A stretch of DNA of 64,000 nucleotides from RYN-111 sp963760125 (GCA_963760125.1 CAVXBV010000002.1:145092-209091), one strand, 5' to 3'. Positions 35,121-44,292 are shown, numbered from the stretch's first letter. Made by a program: numbers and translations. Notes: a model not told the origin generated them from the sequence alone.

Positions 35121-36424
35121 TAGGCGGTACGGAACCGACGCAGACCCAAGCCGGCCGCGGTCAGCAGCACGGCGAGACCGCCCAGCAGGGGCGCCCCACC
35201 GGTGCGCGGGAGCGCGGGGGGAGCGGAGACCACGGTGACCGGGGGCTTGACGACCGGCGGCGTCACGACCGGCACATCGGCCGGGATGGTGACGGGCGCC
35301 AGCGGGCCGCTGATGAAGTTTCCGTTCGGGCCGCAGTAGATCTCCAGGGAGTTGTAGTAGGTCCCGGGAGCGGCGTCGTCCTTGACCTTCACCACGAAGG
35401 TCTGGGTCACGCTGGCCTTGGAGGCGATGCTCACCCCTGTCGGGCGGAGCACCGCGTCGACTCCGCCGTCGCCGCGGACCGGCGCCGGGCTGTCGGTCTT
35501 GGTCCCGAGCGGACCGGCCGTGGAGACGAAGGTGAACGGCGGGGCGATGTGCTCGATGAAGCGCAGCACCTCGCACGAGGTGGTCGAGGTGTTGGTGACC
35601 GTCGCGGTGTAGGTCACGGTCTCGCCCTGCTTGGCCGTCGTCGGGTCAGCGGACTTCGCGAACGTGATGTCGGGGGCCGGCAGCGAGCCGTTGGTGCCGC
35701 CGGGTCCGCCGGGGCAGACGACACCGGCAGCGGCGTGGCTGATGACGATGTCACCGCGCACGATGGGGCCGCCGACCGGGAGCGCCCCGAAGGCGCCCGC
35801 GATGATGTGGATGCCGTTCACCACGATGCCGCGGCCGCTGGCTGCCGGGTGCTGCTCGTTGATGATGACGCGCAGGCCGAGCGGGTTGAAGATCGGCGCG
35901 AGGATCTCGGTGTTGGGGGCCTGGTCCAGCGGGAGCGGGACCGGCGTGCCACCCACCGTGAGGTTGAGGATCTTGGTGGACGCGGTCGGGTTCTTGGTGC
36001 AGTCGGCGCTGGCGGTGGTCGTGACGCTGTCCGCGTGGATGGCGATCGGGGCGGCGAGTCCGAGCGCGTCGGCGTTCTCGACCTGGGCCATCGCGTTGGA
36101 GACGGGTGCGGCGCAGTCGGCCGACGTGCCGCTGTTGAGGACGGCAGCCTTGGCGACCTGGGCGTCGCCGCCGCCGAGGACCGTGGCGGTCTTCGGCGTC
36201 GCGGCGGGAGGGCAGGAGCTGCTGGTGGGCGCGAGCGGACCGACCTTCACCGGGACGTTGCCCTGGAGCAGGGTCGTGTCGATGGAGAGGGCGTAGGCGT
36301 CGGAGAAGGCGCCCGCGGGAGCGTCTGCTGCGTAGGCGGGGGTACTGACGCCCAGCAGCGGCAGAGTGAGGACGCTCGCGAGTCCTACGGCTCCGAGCAG
36401 TCGGGTGGTGGTGGTCGGTCGCAC
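35120..36424 (-). CDS. Secreted surface protein with LPRTG sorting signal
   Basis: A 434-residue exported protein. The signal peptide ends near STPAYAAD (about residue 33). The middle part is a Thr/Ala-rich choice-of-anchor type region with two or more Cys pairs, then a DUF11-like beta-sandwich (ITFAKSADPTTAKQGETVTY, about 250-370), a Pro/Val-rich spacer (VVTPPVVKPPVTVV) and a cell-wall sorting signal: LPRTG, a hydrophobic helix and the basic end RRFRTA. A sortase would link it to peptidoglycan. GTG 36422-36424 with GGGGAG six bases upstream. The minus-strand leader has a CCCTC/GAGGG hairpin (36450-36465). Ligand unknown. Confidence 0.88.
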   Translation of the reverse strand: MRPTTTTRLLGAVGLASVLTLPLLGVSTPAYAADAPAGAFSDAYALSIDTTLLQGNVPVKVGPLAPTSSSCPPAATPKTATVLGGGDAQVAKAAVLNSGTSADCAAPVSNAMAQVENADALGLAAPIAIHADSVTTTASADCTKNPTASTKILNLTVGGTPVPLPLDQAPNTEILAPIFNPLGLRVIINEQHPAASGRGIVVNGIHIIAGAFGALPVGGPIVRGDIVISHAAAGVVCPGGPGGTNGSLPAPDITFAKSADPTTAKQGETVTYTATVTNTSTTSCEVLRFIEHIAPPFTFVSTAGPLGTKTDSPAPVRGDGGVDAVLRPTGVSIASKASVTQTFVVKVKDDAAPGTYYNSLEIYCGPNGNFISGPLAPVTIPADVPVVTPPVVKPPVTVVSAPPALPRTGGAPLLGGLAVLLTAAGLGLRRFRTA

Positions 36425-36666
36425 GGTGTTCTCCCCGGGAGTGAGCTTTCCCTCAACGGCGAGGGTGCATGTCGGTCTTTGTCAGGATAGGTACTGCAAA
36501 GGACTATCGGCGTGAGGTCTGACCGGCTTAACGCGAACACCGGCTCAACCTCGCACAAGGGACGAGGATCACGCGTCTCTTCACGCAGTGTGATGCCCCC
36601 TTACGGAGACCACACACCGCCGCACCCCATCATGTCAGGTAAAACTCGGACACTTCGGGCGAAACG
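36425..36666. other. Intergenic leader of the LPRTG gene
   Basis: This stretch holds the upstream region of the surface-protein gene. On the minus strand a TATCCT hexamer lies about 65 bases before the start and could be its -10. No ORF or RNA gene is recognisable between it and the hppA terminator. The local base composition is less GC-rich than the surrounding genes. Confidence 0.4.
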
Positions 36667-36704
36667 CCGCAGGGTCCGGCCTCGTGAGAGGTCGGACCCT
36701 GCGG
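36667..36704. terminator. Strong intrinsic terminator after hppA
   Basis: A 17-bp stem (12 perfect outer pairs CCGCAGGGTCCG/CGGACCCTGCGG, one G-T wobble and four inner pairs) with a GTGA loop. It lies 17 bases past the hppA stop codon on the minus strand. Confidence 0.9.
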
Positions 36705-36721
36705 ATGGAGCAGCGAGAGGG

Positions 36722-39025
36722 TCAGGCCTGCGCCTTGGCCGCCTCGATGACGTCGGTCGTCCCGGCCACGCCGCGCCGGTTGCTGATGGTCACCGCGACG
36801 ACGATGCCCGCGATCGCCAGGATGGCGATGACCGCACGGACGCCGTCGTTGGCGTCCACGCCGAGGCTGTACTTCACGACGCTCGGCGCGATGAGCAGCG
36901 CGACGAGGTTCATGACCTTCAGCAGCGGGTTGAGCGCGGGACCCGCGGTGTCCTTGAACGGGTCTCCGACCGTGTCGCCGATGATCGTCGCCTCGTGGGC
37001 GGGCGAGCCCTTGCCCCCGTGGGTGCCGTCCTCGACCAGCTTCTTGGCGTTGTCCCACGCCCCACCGGCGTTGGCCAAGAAGACGGCCATGAGCACGCCC
37101 GACGAGATCGCACCGGCGAGGAACGCGCCGAGCGGGCCGTAACCGAGCGCGAACCCGACGGCAATCGGCGACAGGACAGCGAGCAGGCCGGGGGTGGCCA
37201 GCTCGCGCAGGGAGTCCTTGGTGCAGATGTCGACGACGCGGGCGTAGTCGGGCTTCTCGGTGAAGTCCATGATCCCGGGCTTGGTGCGGAACTGCTCGCG
37301 CACCTCGAACACCACGCGACCGGCGGCGCGGGACACCGCGTTGATCGCCAGACCGGAGAACAGGAAGACCACCGAGGCGCCGATGATGAGCCCGAACAGC
37401 AGGTTCGGCTGGTCGATCGACAGGTTGAACACGAACCCGTCGCCGGCGACGGCGAGGGCGTCGGTCACCTTGGTCTTGAACGAGCCGAACAGCGCCGTGG
37501 CGGCGAGCACGGCCGTGGCGATCGCGATGCCCTTGGTGATGGCCTTCGTGGTGTTGCCGACCGCGTCGAGGCTGGTGAGCACGAGCGCACCCTCCTCGCT
37601 GACCTCTCCGGACATCTCCGCGACGCCTTGGGCGTTGTCGGAGATCGGTCCGAACGTGTCCATGGCGACGATGACGCCGACCGTGGTGAGCAGGCCGGTG
37701 CCGGCGAGGGCCACCGCGAACAGCGCGAGCAGCGCGACGCCGTTGCCGAGCAGGAAGGCGGCATACACCGCACCACCGATCAGCAGGGCCGAGTAGACCG
37801 CTGACTCGAGTCCGACCGAGATGCCGGCCAGGATGACGGTGGCGGCACCGGTGAGCGAGCTCTTGCCGATCTCGCGGACCGGCTTGCGGTCGGTCTCGGT
37901 GAAGTAGCCCGTGAGGACCTGGATGAGGCTGGCCAACACGATGCCGATGATGACGGCGCCGAGCGTGAACAGGCGCGGGTCACCGCTCTCCTTGGCGATG
38001 TCGGCGTCGACCCCGGTGATGTCGGCGTACTTCGCCGGCAGGTAGGTGAACGCCGCGACAGCGACCAGACCAGCGGCCACGATGGCGCTGATGAAGAAGC
38101 CGCGGTTGATCGCCGTGAGGCCGTTCTTGTCGCCGTCGCGCGGGGCGGTGGCGTAGATGCCGACCAGCGCGGTGAGGACACCGATCGCCGGGATGATGAG
38201 CGGCAGGACCAGGCCCTGCGACCCGAAGGCCGCCTGGCCGAGGATGAGCGCGGCGACCAGGGTCACGGCGTACGACTCGAACAGGTCAGCGGCCATACCG
38301 GCGCAGTCACCGACGTTGTCGCCGACGTTGTCCGCGATCGTCGCGGCGTTGCGGGGGTCGTCCTCGGGGATGCCCTGCTCGACCTTGCCCACCAGGTCGG
38401 CGCCGACGTCAGCGGCCTTGGTGAAGATGCCGCCGCCGACGCGCATGAACATCGCGAGCAGTGCGGCGCCGAAGCCGAAGCCCTCGAGGACCTCGGGGGC
38501 GTCGGCTCCGTACACGAGCAGGACCAGGGTGGCCCCGAACAGGCCGAGCCCGACCGTGAGCATGCCGACCGTGCCGCCGGAGCGGAACGCGATGCGCAGG
38601 GCGGGCTTGCTGCCGACGGTGTTGGCGGCGTGGGCGACGCGGACGTTGGCGCGCGTGGCGAGCGTCATCCCGAGGAACCCGACCAGCCCCGAGAAGGTGG
38701 CACCGACGGCGAAGAACAGCGACCGGCCGACCTTCACCTCGGTGGTCCCCGGGAGCAGGAACAGCAGGAAGAACACCAGGACGGCGAAGACCGCGAGAGT
38801 GCGGAACTGCCGGTTCAGGTACGCCGCGGCGCCCTCCTGCACAGCCTTGCTGATGTCCCGCATCTTCTGCGGGCCCTGGTCGGCGGCCAGCACCTCGCGG
38901 GCGAACAGCCCCGCGAAGCCCAGCGCCACCAGCGAGATGACGAGGATGATGTAGAGCAGCGGCTTGTCGTCGGAGAGCACCGACGCGAGGTCGGACCCTT
39001 CCGCAGCCAGGGGGAGCGCGAGCAC
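36722..39025 (-). CDS. hppA: Membrane proton-translocating pyrophosphatase
   Basis: A 767-residue integral membrane enzyme with about 16 helices that couples PPi hydrolysis to ion pumping. The PPi-binding segments are present: GADLVGKVEQGIPEDDPRN, DNVGDNVGDCAGMAADLFE and AWDNAKKLVED. In the segment LDAVGNTTKAITKG the lysine after GNTT (about residue 490) marks the K+-independent class, whose characterised members pump H+; a 'sodium-translocating' label would be unsupported. GTG 39023-39025 has GGAGG just upstream. A GC-rich palindrome lies in its leader (39042-39058). Monocistronic, ended by the hairpin at 36667-36704. Confidence 0.96.
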   Translation of the reverse strand: MLALPLAAEGSDLASVLSDDKPLLYIILVISLVALGFAGLFAREVLAADQGPQKMRDISKAVQEGAAAYLNRQFRTLAVFAVLVFFLLFLLPGTTEVKVGRSLFFAVGATFSGLVGFLGMTLATRANVRVAHAANTVGSKPALRIAFRSGGTVGMLTVGLGLFGATLVLLVYGADAPEVLEGFGFGAALLAMFMRVGGGIFTKAADVGADLVGKVEQGIPEDDPRNAATIADNVGDNVGDCAGMAADLFESYAVTLVAALILGQAAFGSQGLVLPLIIPAIGVLTALVGIYATAPRDGDKNGLTAINRGFFISAIVAAGLVAVAAFTYLPAKYADITGVDADIAKESGDPRLFTLGAVIIGIVLASLIQVLTGYFTETDRKPVREIGKSSLTGAATVILAGISVGLESAVYSALLIGGAVYAAFLLGNGVALLALFAVALAGTGLLTTVGVIVAMDTFGPISDNAQGVAEMSGEVSEEGALVLTSLDAVGNTTKAITKGIAIATAVLAATALFGSFKTKVTDALAVAGDGFVFNLSIDQPNLLFGLIIGASVVFLFSGLAINAVSRAAGRVVFEVREQFRTKPGIMDFTEKPDYARVVDICTKDSLRELATPGLLAVLSPIAVGFALGYGPLGAFLAGAISSGVLMAVFLANAGGAWDNAKKLVEDGTHGGKGSPAHEATIIGDTVGDPFKDTAGPALNPLLKVMNLVALLIAPSVVKYSLGVDANDGVRAVIAILAIAGIVVAVTISNRRGVAGTTDVIEAAKAQA

Positions 39026-39041
39026 GTGTCCTCCAGGTCAT

Positions 39042-39058
39042 GGGGCCCGGCGGGCCCC
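39042..39058. other. GC-rich palindrome in the hppA leader
   Basis: GGGGCCCG and CGGGCCCC flank a single base, about five bases upstream of the hppA Shine-Dalgarno on the minus strand. As RNA it would form a very stable hairpin with the loop opened to three bases. It may influence hppA translation or be an operator; nothing in the sequence decides this. Confidence 0.35.
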
Positions 39059-39174
39059 CAGTTCACGGGGTGCGGGCACGGGCCCGCGGGGTCGGCCGCG
39101 CCTGGAGCAGGGGCGGACGGCACCGCACCCCTTGGCCGGTTGCTCCGGACCGCGGGGGACGAGCGGGGCGAAGG

Positions 39175-39669
39175 CTACACAGACGAGGTGAAGTCGCTCA
39201 CATCGGCGCGCCTGACCTCGCCGGTGGACCTGCCGCCGGTGATCTCGCGCCCGGAGAGGGGCCAGGTCATGCGCAAGGTCGTTCCCCCGTCCTGTGGGAG
39301 CACCGAGAGGGTGTCGACGAGACCCGCGAGCACGATGAGCGCCAGCGCGGGATCCGGCTCGTCCGACGGCGCGTCGGACTCCAGCCAGTCGCCCACGTCG
39401 GAGGGGACGGGACCCGCGGGCGGTCCGGAGTCCGTGACCTCGACCACCAGGCCGGAGGGGTCGTCGCGCAGCACGATGCGGATCGGCGCCTCCGAGCCCT
39501 GGGCGATGTGCAGCGCGACGGCCCGAGCACAAGCCTCCCCCAGCGCCAAGCGCAGGTCGGCGACGTCGTCATCGTCCAGACCCGCGCGGCGGGCGGCGGC
39601 CACGCCGACCAGACGCGCCGTCCGGACGTGGGCCGGGAGCGGGGACAGCAGCAGCTCGACGGAAGCCAC
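39175..39669 (-). CDS. Anti-sigma-type ATP-binding protein, BldG partner (SCO3548-like)
   Basis: A 164-residue RsbW/SpoIIAB-like HATPase-fold protein. The N-box reads LGEACARAVALH (about 43-54) with Arg49 where kinases have the Mg-binding Asn; the G1 region is VTDSGPPAG. It follows the bldG stop by three bases, the same pair as bldG-SCO3548 in Streptomyces, where the two interact antagonistically. It should bind a sigma factor and/or BldG. Loss of the N-box Asn suggests weak or no kinase activity (inference). GTG 39667-39669. The C-terminal ~20 residues are hydrophilic. Confidence 0.88.
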   Translation of the reverse strand: MASVELLLSPLPAHVRTARLVGVAAARRAGLDDDDVADLRLALGEACARAVALHIAQGSEAPIRIVLRDDPSGLVVEVTDSGPPAGPVPSDVGDWLESDAPSDEPDPALALIVLAGLVDTLSVLPQDGGTTLRMTWPLSGREITGGRSTGEVRRADVSDFTSSV

Positions 39670-39672
39670 GGG

Positions 39673-40014
39673 CTAGTCGGTGGCCGCGACGGCCTCTTCC
39701 ACGCTGGCATGGATCGAGAAGACCTTCGTCAGGCCGGTGATGCGGAAGATCTTCAGGATGCGCTCCTGGGTGCAGACCAGGCGCAACGACCCCTCGTGGG
39801 CACGGACCCGCTTGAGCCCGCCGACCAGGACACCGAGACCGGTGGAGTCGAGGAACTCGACGCCCTCCATGTCCACGACGAGGTGGTACTGCCCGGCGCT
39901 CACCAGGTCGATGAGCTTCTCGCGCAGCTTGGGGGCGGTGTAGACGTCGATCTCGCCGCCGACCACCACGATCGTGCGGTCACCCTCGGTGCGGTCGTCA
40001 AGGGACAGGTCCAC
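39673..40014 (-). CDS. bldG: Anti-anti-sigma factor BldG
   Basis: A 113-residue STAS-domain protein. IDVYTAPKLREKLIDL and VDMEGVEFLDSTGLGVLVGG match BldG almost residue for residue as I recall it, including Ser57 (in FLDSTG), the phosphorylation site reported for S. coelicolor BldG. BldG controls antibiotic production, aerial development and stress sigma factors by binding anti-sigma partners. GTG 40012-40014 was chosen: GGAGGAA lies six bases upstream, and it gives exactly the 113-residue BldG length; the open frame extends to 40047. Confidence 0.93.
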   Translation of the reverse strand: MDLSLDDRTEGDRTIVVVGGEIDVYTAPKLREKLIDLVSAGQYHLVVDMEGVEFLDSTGLGVLVGGLKRVRAHEGSLRLVCTQERILKIFRITGLTKVFSIHASVEEAVAATD

Positions 40015-40185
40015 GGCAGTTCCTCCGGTCGGTCTGAGCTCAGGCACGGGCGTACGGCGGGATCACCCCGTCCGCGGAGCGGGGTTACCCCCGCCACGCC
40101 CATCTAACCGTGCCGCCAGATGCCGGCCGAGGGCCGGCCCACGGTCGGCAGGTCGCGCCTCCGCGCCCTGCCATGCTGAACGACG

Positions 40186-42504
40186 ATGACCGTCCCTCTG
40201 ACCCTGCTCGAGCGGCTGCTCCGCGACCCGACGCGGGCCGACCGGGTCACGCACGTCGAGCACGTCCCGTCCCGTGTCGGGCGGACGACCGCGTGGCCGG
40301 ACTGGGTGCCGCCGCTGCTGACCGACCGGCTGGCTCTCCAGGGAGTCACCGCCCCGTGGGAGCACCAAGCTCATGCGGCCCAGCTCGCGCGGGGTGGCCA
40401 GTCCGTGGTCCTCGCGACCGGAACCGCCTCGGGCAAGTCCCTCGGTTACCTGCTGCCCGTGCTCTCAGCGCTGCTCGAGGACGAGAAGGCGACCTCGCTG
40501 TACCTGTCACCGACCAAGGCGCTGGCCACCGACCAACTGCGCGCCGTACGCGCGCTGAACCTGACGCAGGTCCGGGCCGCGACGTACGACGGCGACACGG
40601 CCACCGAGGACCGCGACTGGGTCCGCCGGTTCGGGACGTACGTGTTGACCAACCCGGACATGCTGCACCGGTCGATCCTCCCCCGGCACAGCGACTTCAG
40701 CCGGTTCCTGCGTGGCCTGAGGTACGTCGTGGTCGACGAGTGCCACACCTACCGCGGCGTCTTCGGGTCACACGTCGCGCAGGTGCTTCGGCGGCTGCGC
40801 CGGGTGTGCGCGCGGTACGGCGCGGAGCCGGTGTTCCTGCTCGCGTCCGCGACGGTGAGCGAACCCGAGATCTCGGCCGGCCGGCTGGTCGGGCTGCCGG
40901 TCGTGCCCGTCGACGACGACGCCTCCCCGCGCGGTCACACCGACTTCGCGCTGTGGGAGCCGCCTCTGCTGGACTCCCACGCCGGCGAGAACGGCGCCCC
41001 GGTCCGTCGCTCGTCCACTGCGGAGACCGGGGATCTGCTTGCCGACCTGGTCGTCGAGGGCGCCCGGACGATCGCCTTCGTGCGGTCACGACGGGGGGCG
41101 GAGGCGGTCGCGGTCAACGCCCGACGGGCCGTCGTCGAGGCCGCACCGGAGCTCGGGTCCCGCGTCGCGGCGTACCGCTCCGGCTACCTGCCGGAGGAAC
41201 GTCGCGAGCTCGAGAGGCGCTTGCAGTCCGGCGATCTGCTGGGTGTTGCCGCAACGAACGCGCTCGAGCTCGGCGTCGACGTCGCGGGGCTCGACGCCGT
41301 CGTCCTGTCAGGCTGGCCGGGGACGGTCGCGTCCGTGTGGCAGCAGGCCGGCCGTGCCGGGCGGGCCGGTCAGGGAGCGCTCGCTGTGTTCGTGGCGCGC
41401 GACGACCCGCTGGACACCTACCTGGTGCACCACCCCGAGGCCATCTTCGGCCGGCCCGTCGAGACGACCGTGCTGGACCCTTCCAACCCGTACGTCCTGG
41501 GTCCGCACCTGTGCTGCGCGGCGGCCGAGCTGCCGCTGACCGAGGACGACCTGCCGCTGTTCGGCGACGGGACCGGCGAGGACGTCCGGCTCGTCCTGGG
41601 CGACCTCGTGCGTCGAGGCCTGCTGCGCAGCCGGCCACGAGGGTGGTTCTGGACCTCGCGCGACCGGCCGGACGCGGACCTGCGCGGGGCCGGCGGGCCA
41701 CCGGTGCGGCTGGTGGAGATGCCGACCGGGCGGCTGCTCGGGACGGTGGACGCCTCCTCGGCCCACAGCCAGGCGCACACGGGAGCGGTGTACCTGCACC
41801 AGGGCGAGACGTTCCTCGTCGAACGTCTCGACCTCGAGGAGTCCGTCGCGCTGGTCCGCGCCGAGGAGCCGGACTACAGCACCAGCGCACGCGACGTCAC
41901 CGACATCCGGGTCGTCGAGACGCTGCGCTCGGCGTTGTACGGCCCCGTGGTCCTGTCCTTCGGCACGGTCGACGTGACGCACCAGGTCGTGGCGTTCCTC
42001 AAGAAGCGGCTCGGGTCCGGCGAGGTGCTCGGCGAGGAGGTGCTCGACCTCCCGCCACGGCAGCTCACCACCCGATCGGTCTGGTACACCGTGTCGACGG
42101 AGGCACTGGAGTCCGCGGGGCTCGCGTGGGCGGACCTGCCGGGCGCCGCGCACGCCGCCGAGCACGCCGCGATCGGGCTGCTGCCGCTGTTCGCGACCTG
42201 CGACCGGTGGGACATCGGCGGGGTCTCCACCGCCCTGCACGAGGACACCGGCCTCCTGACGGTCTTCGTGTACGACGGCCATCCCGGTGGTGCCGGCTTC
42301 AGCGAGCGGGGCTACGCCCGGGCGGCGTCCTGGTTGCGCGCCACGCGGGAGGCGATCGCCTCGTGCGAGTGCGCGACGGGCTGCCCGTCCTGCGTGCAGT
42401 CCCCGAAGTGCGGCAACGGCAACTCCCCGCTCGACAAGGACCGGGCGGTGGTGCTGCTGGACGTCGTGCTCGGAAGCGGACTGGACAGCGGGCCGCGAGG
42501 GTAG
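40186..42504 (+). CDS. MrfA/Hrq1-like DEAD/H helicase with DUF1998
   Basis: A 772-residue SF2 helicase. The first RecA domain has the Q-like PWEHQAHAAQL, Walker A ATGTASGKSLGYLLP (about 76-90), and DECH box VVVDECHTYRG (about 183-193); the second has ATNALELGVDVAGLD and QQAGRAGRAGQGAL. The C-terminal DUF1998 region ends with a four-cysteine cluster CECATGCPSCVQSPKC (about 727-742), as in B. subtilis MrfA and fungal Hrq1, 3'-5' helicases for crosslink repair. ATG 40186-40188. It diverges from bldG across about 170 bases. Confidence 0.93.
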   Translation: MTVPLTLLERLLRDPTRADRVTHVEHVPSRVGRTTAWPDWVPPLLTDRLALQGVTAPWEHQAHAAQLARGGQSVVLATGTASGKSLGYLLPVLSALLEDEKATSLYLSPTKALATDQLRAVRALNLTQVRAATYDGDTATEDRDWVRRFGTYVLTNPDMLHRSILPRHSDFSRFLRGLRYVVVDECHTYRGVFGSHVAQVLRRLRRVCARYGAEPVFLLASATVSEPEISAGRLVGLPVVPVDDDASPRGHTDFALWEPPLLDSHAGENGAPVRRSSTAETGDLLADLVVEGARTIAFVRSRRGAEAVAVNARRAVVEAAPELGSRVAAYRSGYLPEERRELERRLQSGDLLGVAATNALELGVDVAGLDAVVLSGWPGTVASVWQQAGRAGRAGQGALAVFVARDDPLDTYLVHHPEAIFGRPVETTVLDPSNPYVLGPHLCCAAAELPLTEDDLPLFGDGTGEDVRLVLGDLVRRGLLRSRPRGWFWTSRDRPDADLRGAGGPPVRLVEMPTGRLLGTVDASSAHSQAHTGAVYLHQGETFLVERLDLEESVALVRAEEPDYSTSARDVTDIRVVETLRSALYGPVVLSFGTVDVTHQVVAFLKKRLGSGEVLGEEVLDLPPRQLTTRSVWYTVSTEALESAGLAWADLPGAAHAAEHAAIGLLPLFATCDRWDIGGVSTALHEDTGLLTVFVYDGHPGGAGFSERGYARAASWLRATREAIASCECATGCPSCVQSPKCGNGNSPLDKDRAVVLLDVVLGSGLDSGPRG

Positions 42505-42537
42505 GAGCAGGTGGTCAACCTGACCTGGGAGGTCACC

Positions 42538-42897
42538 ATGATCGCGCTCGGACTGCTTCTGCTCGTCGCCACCGGCACCGTGGGGGTCGCCATCGCCCTC
42601 TCCAACACCGACAGCACGACGATCACGGCCCTGGGGGGAACACTCGACGGGCTCACCGTGGGCGGCCTGTTCGCCCTGGGTGCCGCGATGGGTGCTCTGG
42701 TCCTGGTGAGCCTGCTGATGATCGTGGGCGGGGCCCGCGGCCGTCGGGCACGGCACGTGGCCACGCGCAAGGAGGTCAAGCAGGCGCGACGCGAGCGCGA
42801 CGCGCTGGCGCACGAGAACGATGACCTGCGCTCCCGTGTCGACACCCCTCAGGTGGTCGATCTGACCGATGGCTCCGAACTCCGTACGCGCGCCTGA
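42538..42897 (+). CDS. Small two-span membrane protein with cytoplasmic coiled coil
   Basis: About 119 residues. Two hydrophobic helices (about 2-20 and 40-65) are followed by a basic stretch (GARGRRARHVATRKE) and a charged coiled-coil-like helix (VKQARRERDALAHENDDL). ATG 42538-42540 was chosen because GGGAGG lies six bases upstream; GTG 42511, 27 bases earlier, is poorer. The layout resembles LapA/DUF1049 proteins but I am not sure of the family. It follows the helicase by about 30 bases and may share its transcript. Confidence 0.75.
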   Translation: MIALGLLLLVATGTVGVAIALSNTDSTTITALGGTLDGLTVGGLFALGAAMGALVLVSLLMIVGGARGRRARHVATRKEVKQARRERDALAHENDDLRSRVDTPQVVDLTDGSELRTRA

Positions 42898-42917
42898 TCC
42901 GGTCGGTCAGTCCGCTT

Positions 42918-44291
42918 TCAGTCTGAGGTGGCCGTTCCGAGGAAGCGCCGCACGTGCGCGCCTGCCATCAGCAGGATCATCGCCCCGGCGAGACTGCGCA
43001 TGAGGCGGTCGGAGTTGAAGGCCTGGCGGACCGCGGCGACCGGCTGCGCGAGGACTCCTGTGCTCTCGACCGGCTCGGTCTCGGTCAGCGGGTCGTAGGG
43101 CAGTGAGGGCAGGAACGTCCCCTCCGGCAGCGGAGCCGCACCGCCGCTCACGCGGGGCAGGGCCAGCGCGGGGAGCGGCGCGAGCTTCGGGATGCCCAGG
43201 GAGGGCGAGAAGGCCTTGAACTGGAGGGCGAACTTCTCCCGTGCGGCGAGGACCTGGTCACTGATCGACGGCAGCGAGGGCTTCGGGATGGGCTGCGCTC
43301 CGGTGCTGCTGGAACCTGTGGTGGTGCCCGGCTTCGCCGCGCCGCCGCTCGACGAGCCACTGGTGGTGGAGCCGCCGCTCGTTGACCCGGTGGACGCGCC
43401 GCCGGTGGTCGAGCCTCCGGTCGACGAACCACCCGGGGGTGAGGTGGCCCCCGGGGTGCTGCCGCCCGTGGTGCCGGTGCTGCTGCCCGAGCTCGGGGCC
43501 GGCGTGGCACCGGTGCTGCCCCCCGACGTCCCACCCGACGTGGAGCCTGTCGCGGTCGGCGTGGGGGTCGGTGTGGGACTTGGAGGCGGCGGAGGCGGCG
43601 TCGTCAGCGTGGCGCTCGAAGAGGTCGTGCCGGAGACCACCTGCGAGCCGCAGCCGCTGCACCCTCCCGAGGGACGTCGCGCCGCAAGCTTGTAGCCGTG
43701 CGTCCCCGGGTTGTCGTTCGGGTAGTAGAGCGCGTAGGAGCACCGCGTCCCGCTGCACGCCGACGTCGTGATGTTGTCGTCGATGACGGCGTCGTTGTCG
43801 CCGTACAAGGCGTAGCCCGTCAGGTCAGGTTCGCTGCCCTTGGTCCACGAGAAGGCGACATCGCGGGGGCCGCTGCCCTGCGCGGTGAAGCCGCTCGGGG
43901 TGGCCGGCGCGAAGCTCGTCCAGAACACCCGCGACCCGGAGGCGCCACCGGACAGCGACACGGTCCACCGACCGTTGCGCACGCTCGTGCCGTCGCCGGT
44001 CTGGACGACGATGGACAGGGTCTGCGCCTGCGTGACGTTGCGCTCCACGACATCGGTCTTCGTGGACCTGGCGGGATCCTCGAGCGTCAGGGTTGTCTGC
44101 GCCGAGTTGGCGGTCACCGAGGCCTCGGCCTTGAAGCTGCTGCCGGAGCGGAGGATCGCTTCGGCAGCCGGGCTGGTGATCGAGCCGCCAGCGAGCGCTG
44201 CGGGCGCGGTGGCCAGCATCAGGGAACCGGCCAGCGGCGCGATCAGTCCAAGGACCGCGAACGCGCGCATCCCCCGGTGCAGCTTCGGCAT
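42918..44291 (-). CDS. Secreted, membrane-anchored protein with fibronectin-like and Ser/Gly/Thr-rich regions
   Basis: A 457-residue protein. A signal peptide (about 1-35, ending PAALAGG) precedes a ~100-residue beta domain, a fibronectin type III-like segment (PATPSGFTAQGSGPRDVAFS, about 130-225) with four Cys, and a ~130-residue low-complexity stalk of Pro, Ser, Thr and Gly. A single C-terminal hydrophobic helix (SLAGAMILLMAGAHVRRFLG) anchors it. No LPxTG or LAxTG motif is near that helix. It starts two bases after the sortase stop codon, so the two are surely co-expressed. Ligand unknown. Confidence 0.82.
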   Translation of the reverse strand: MPKLHRGMRAFAVLGLIAPLAGSLMLATAPAALAGGSITSPAAEAILRSGSSFKAEASVTANSAQTTLTLEDPARSTKTDVVERNVTQAQTLSIVVQTGDGTSVRNGRWTVSLSGGASGSRVFWTSFAPATPSGFTAQGSGPRDVAFSWTKGSEPDLTGYALYGDNDAVIDDNITTSACSGTRCSYALYYPNDNPGTHGYKLAARRPSGGCSGCGSQVVSGTTSSSATLTTPPPPPPSPTPTPTPTATGSTSGGTSGGSTGATPAPSSGSSTGTTGGSTPGATSPPGGSSTGGSTTGGASTGSTSGGSTTSGSSSGGAAKPGTTTGSSSTGAQPIPKPSLPSISDQVLAAREKFALQFKAFSPSLGIPKLAPLPALALPRVSGGAAPLPEGTFLPSLPYDPLTETEPVESTGVLAQPVAAVRQAFNSDRLMRSLAGAMILLMAGAHVRRFLGTATSD

Positions 44292-44292
44292 C

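Noticed and set aside
36722..39025. hppA as a sodium-translocating enzyme
   Set aside because: The Lys after GNTT marks the K+-independent class, whose studied members pump protons.
43300..43610. Ser/Gly/Thr-rich DNA repeats in the stalk of the secreted protein as a separate repeat element
   Set aside because: This is low-complexity coding sequence in frame with the gene, without a regular DNA unit.
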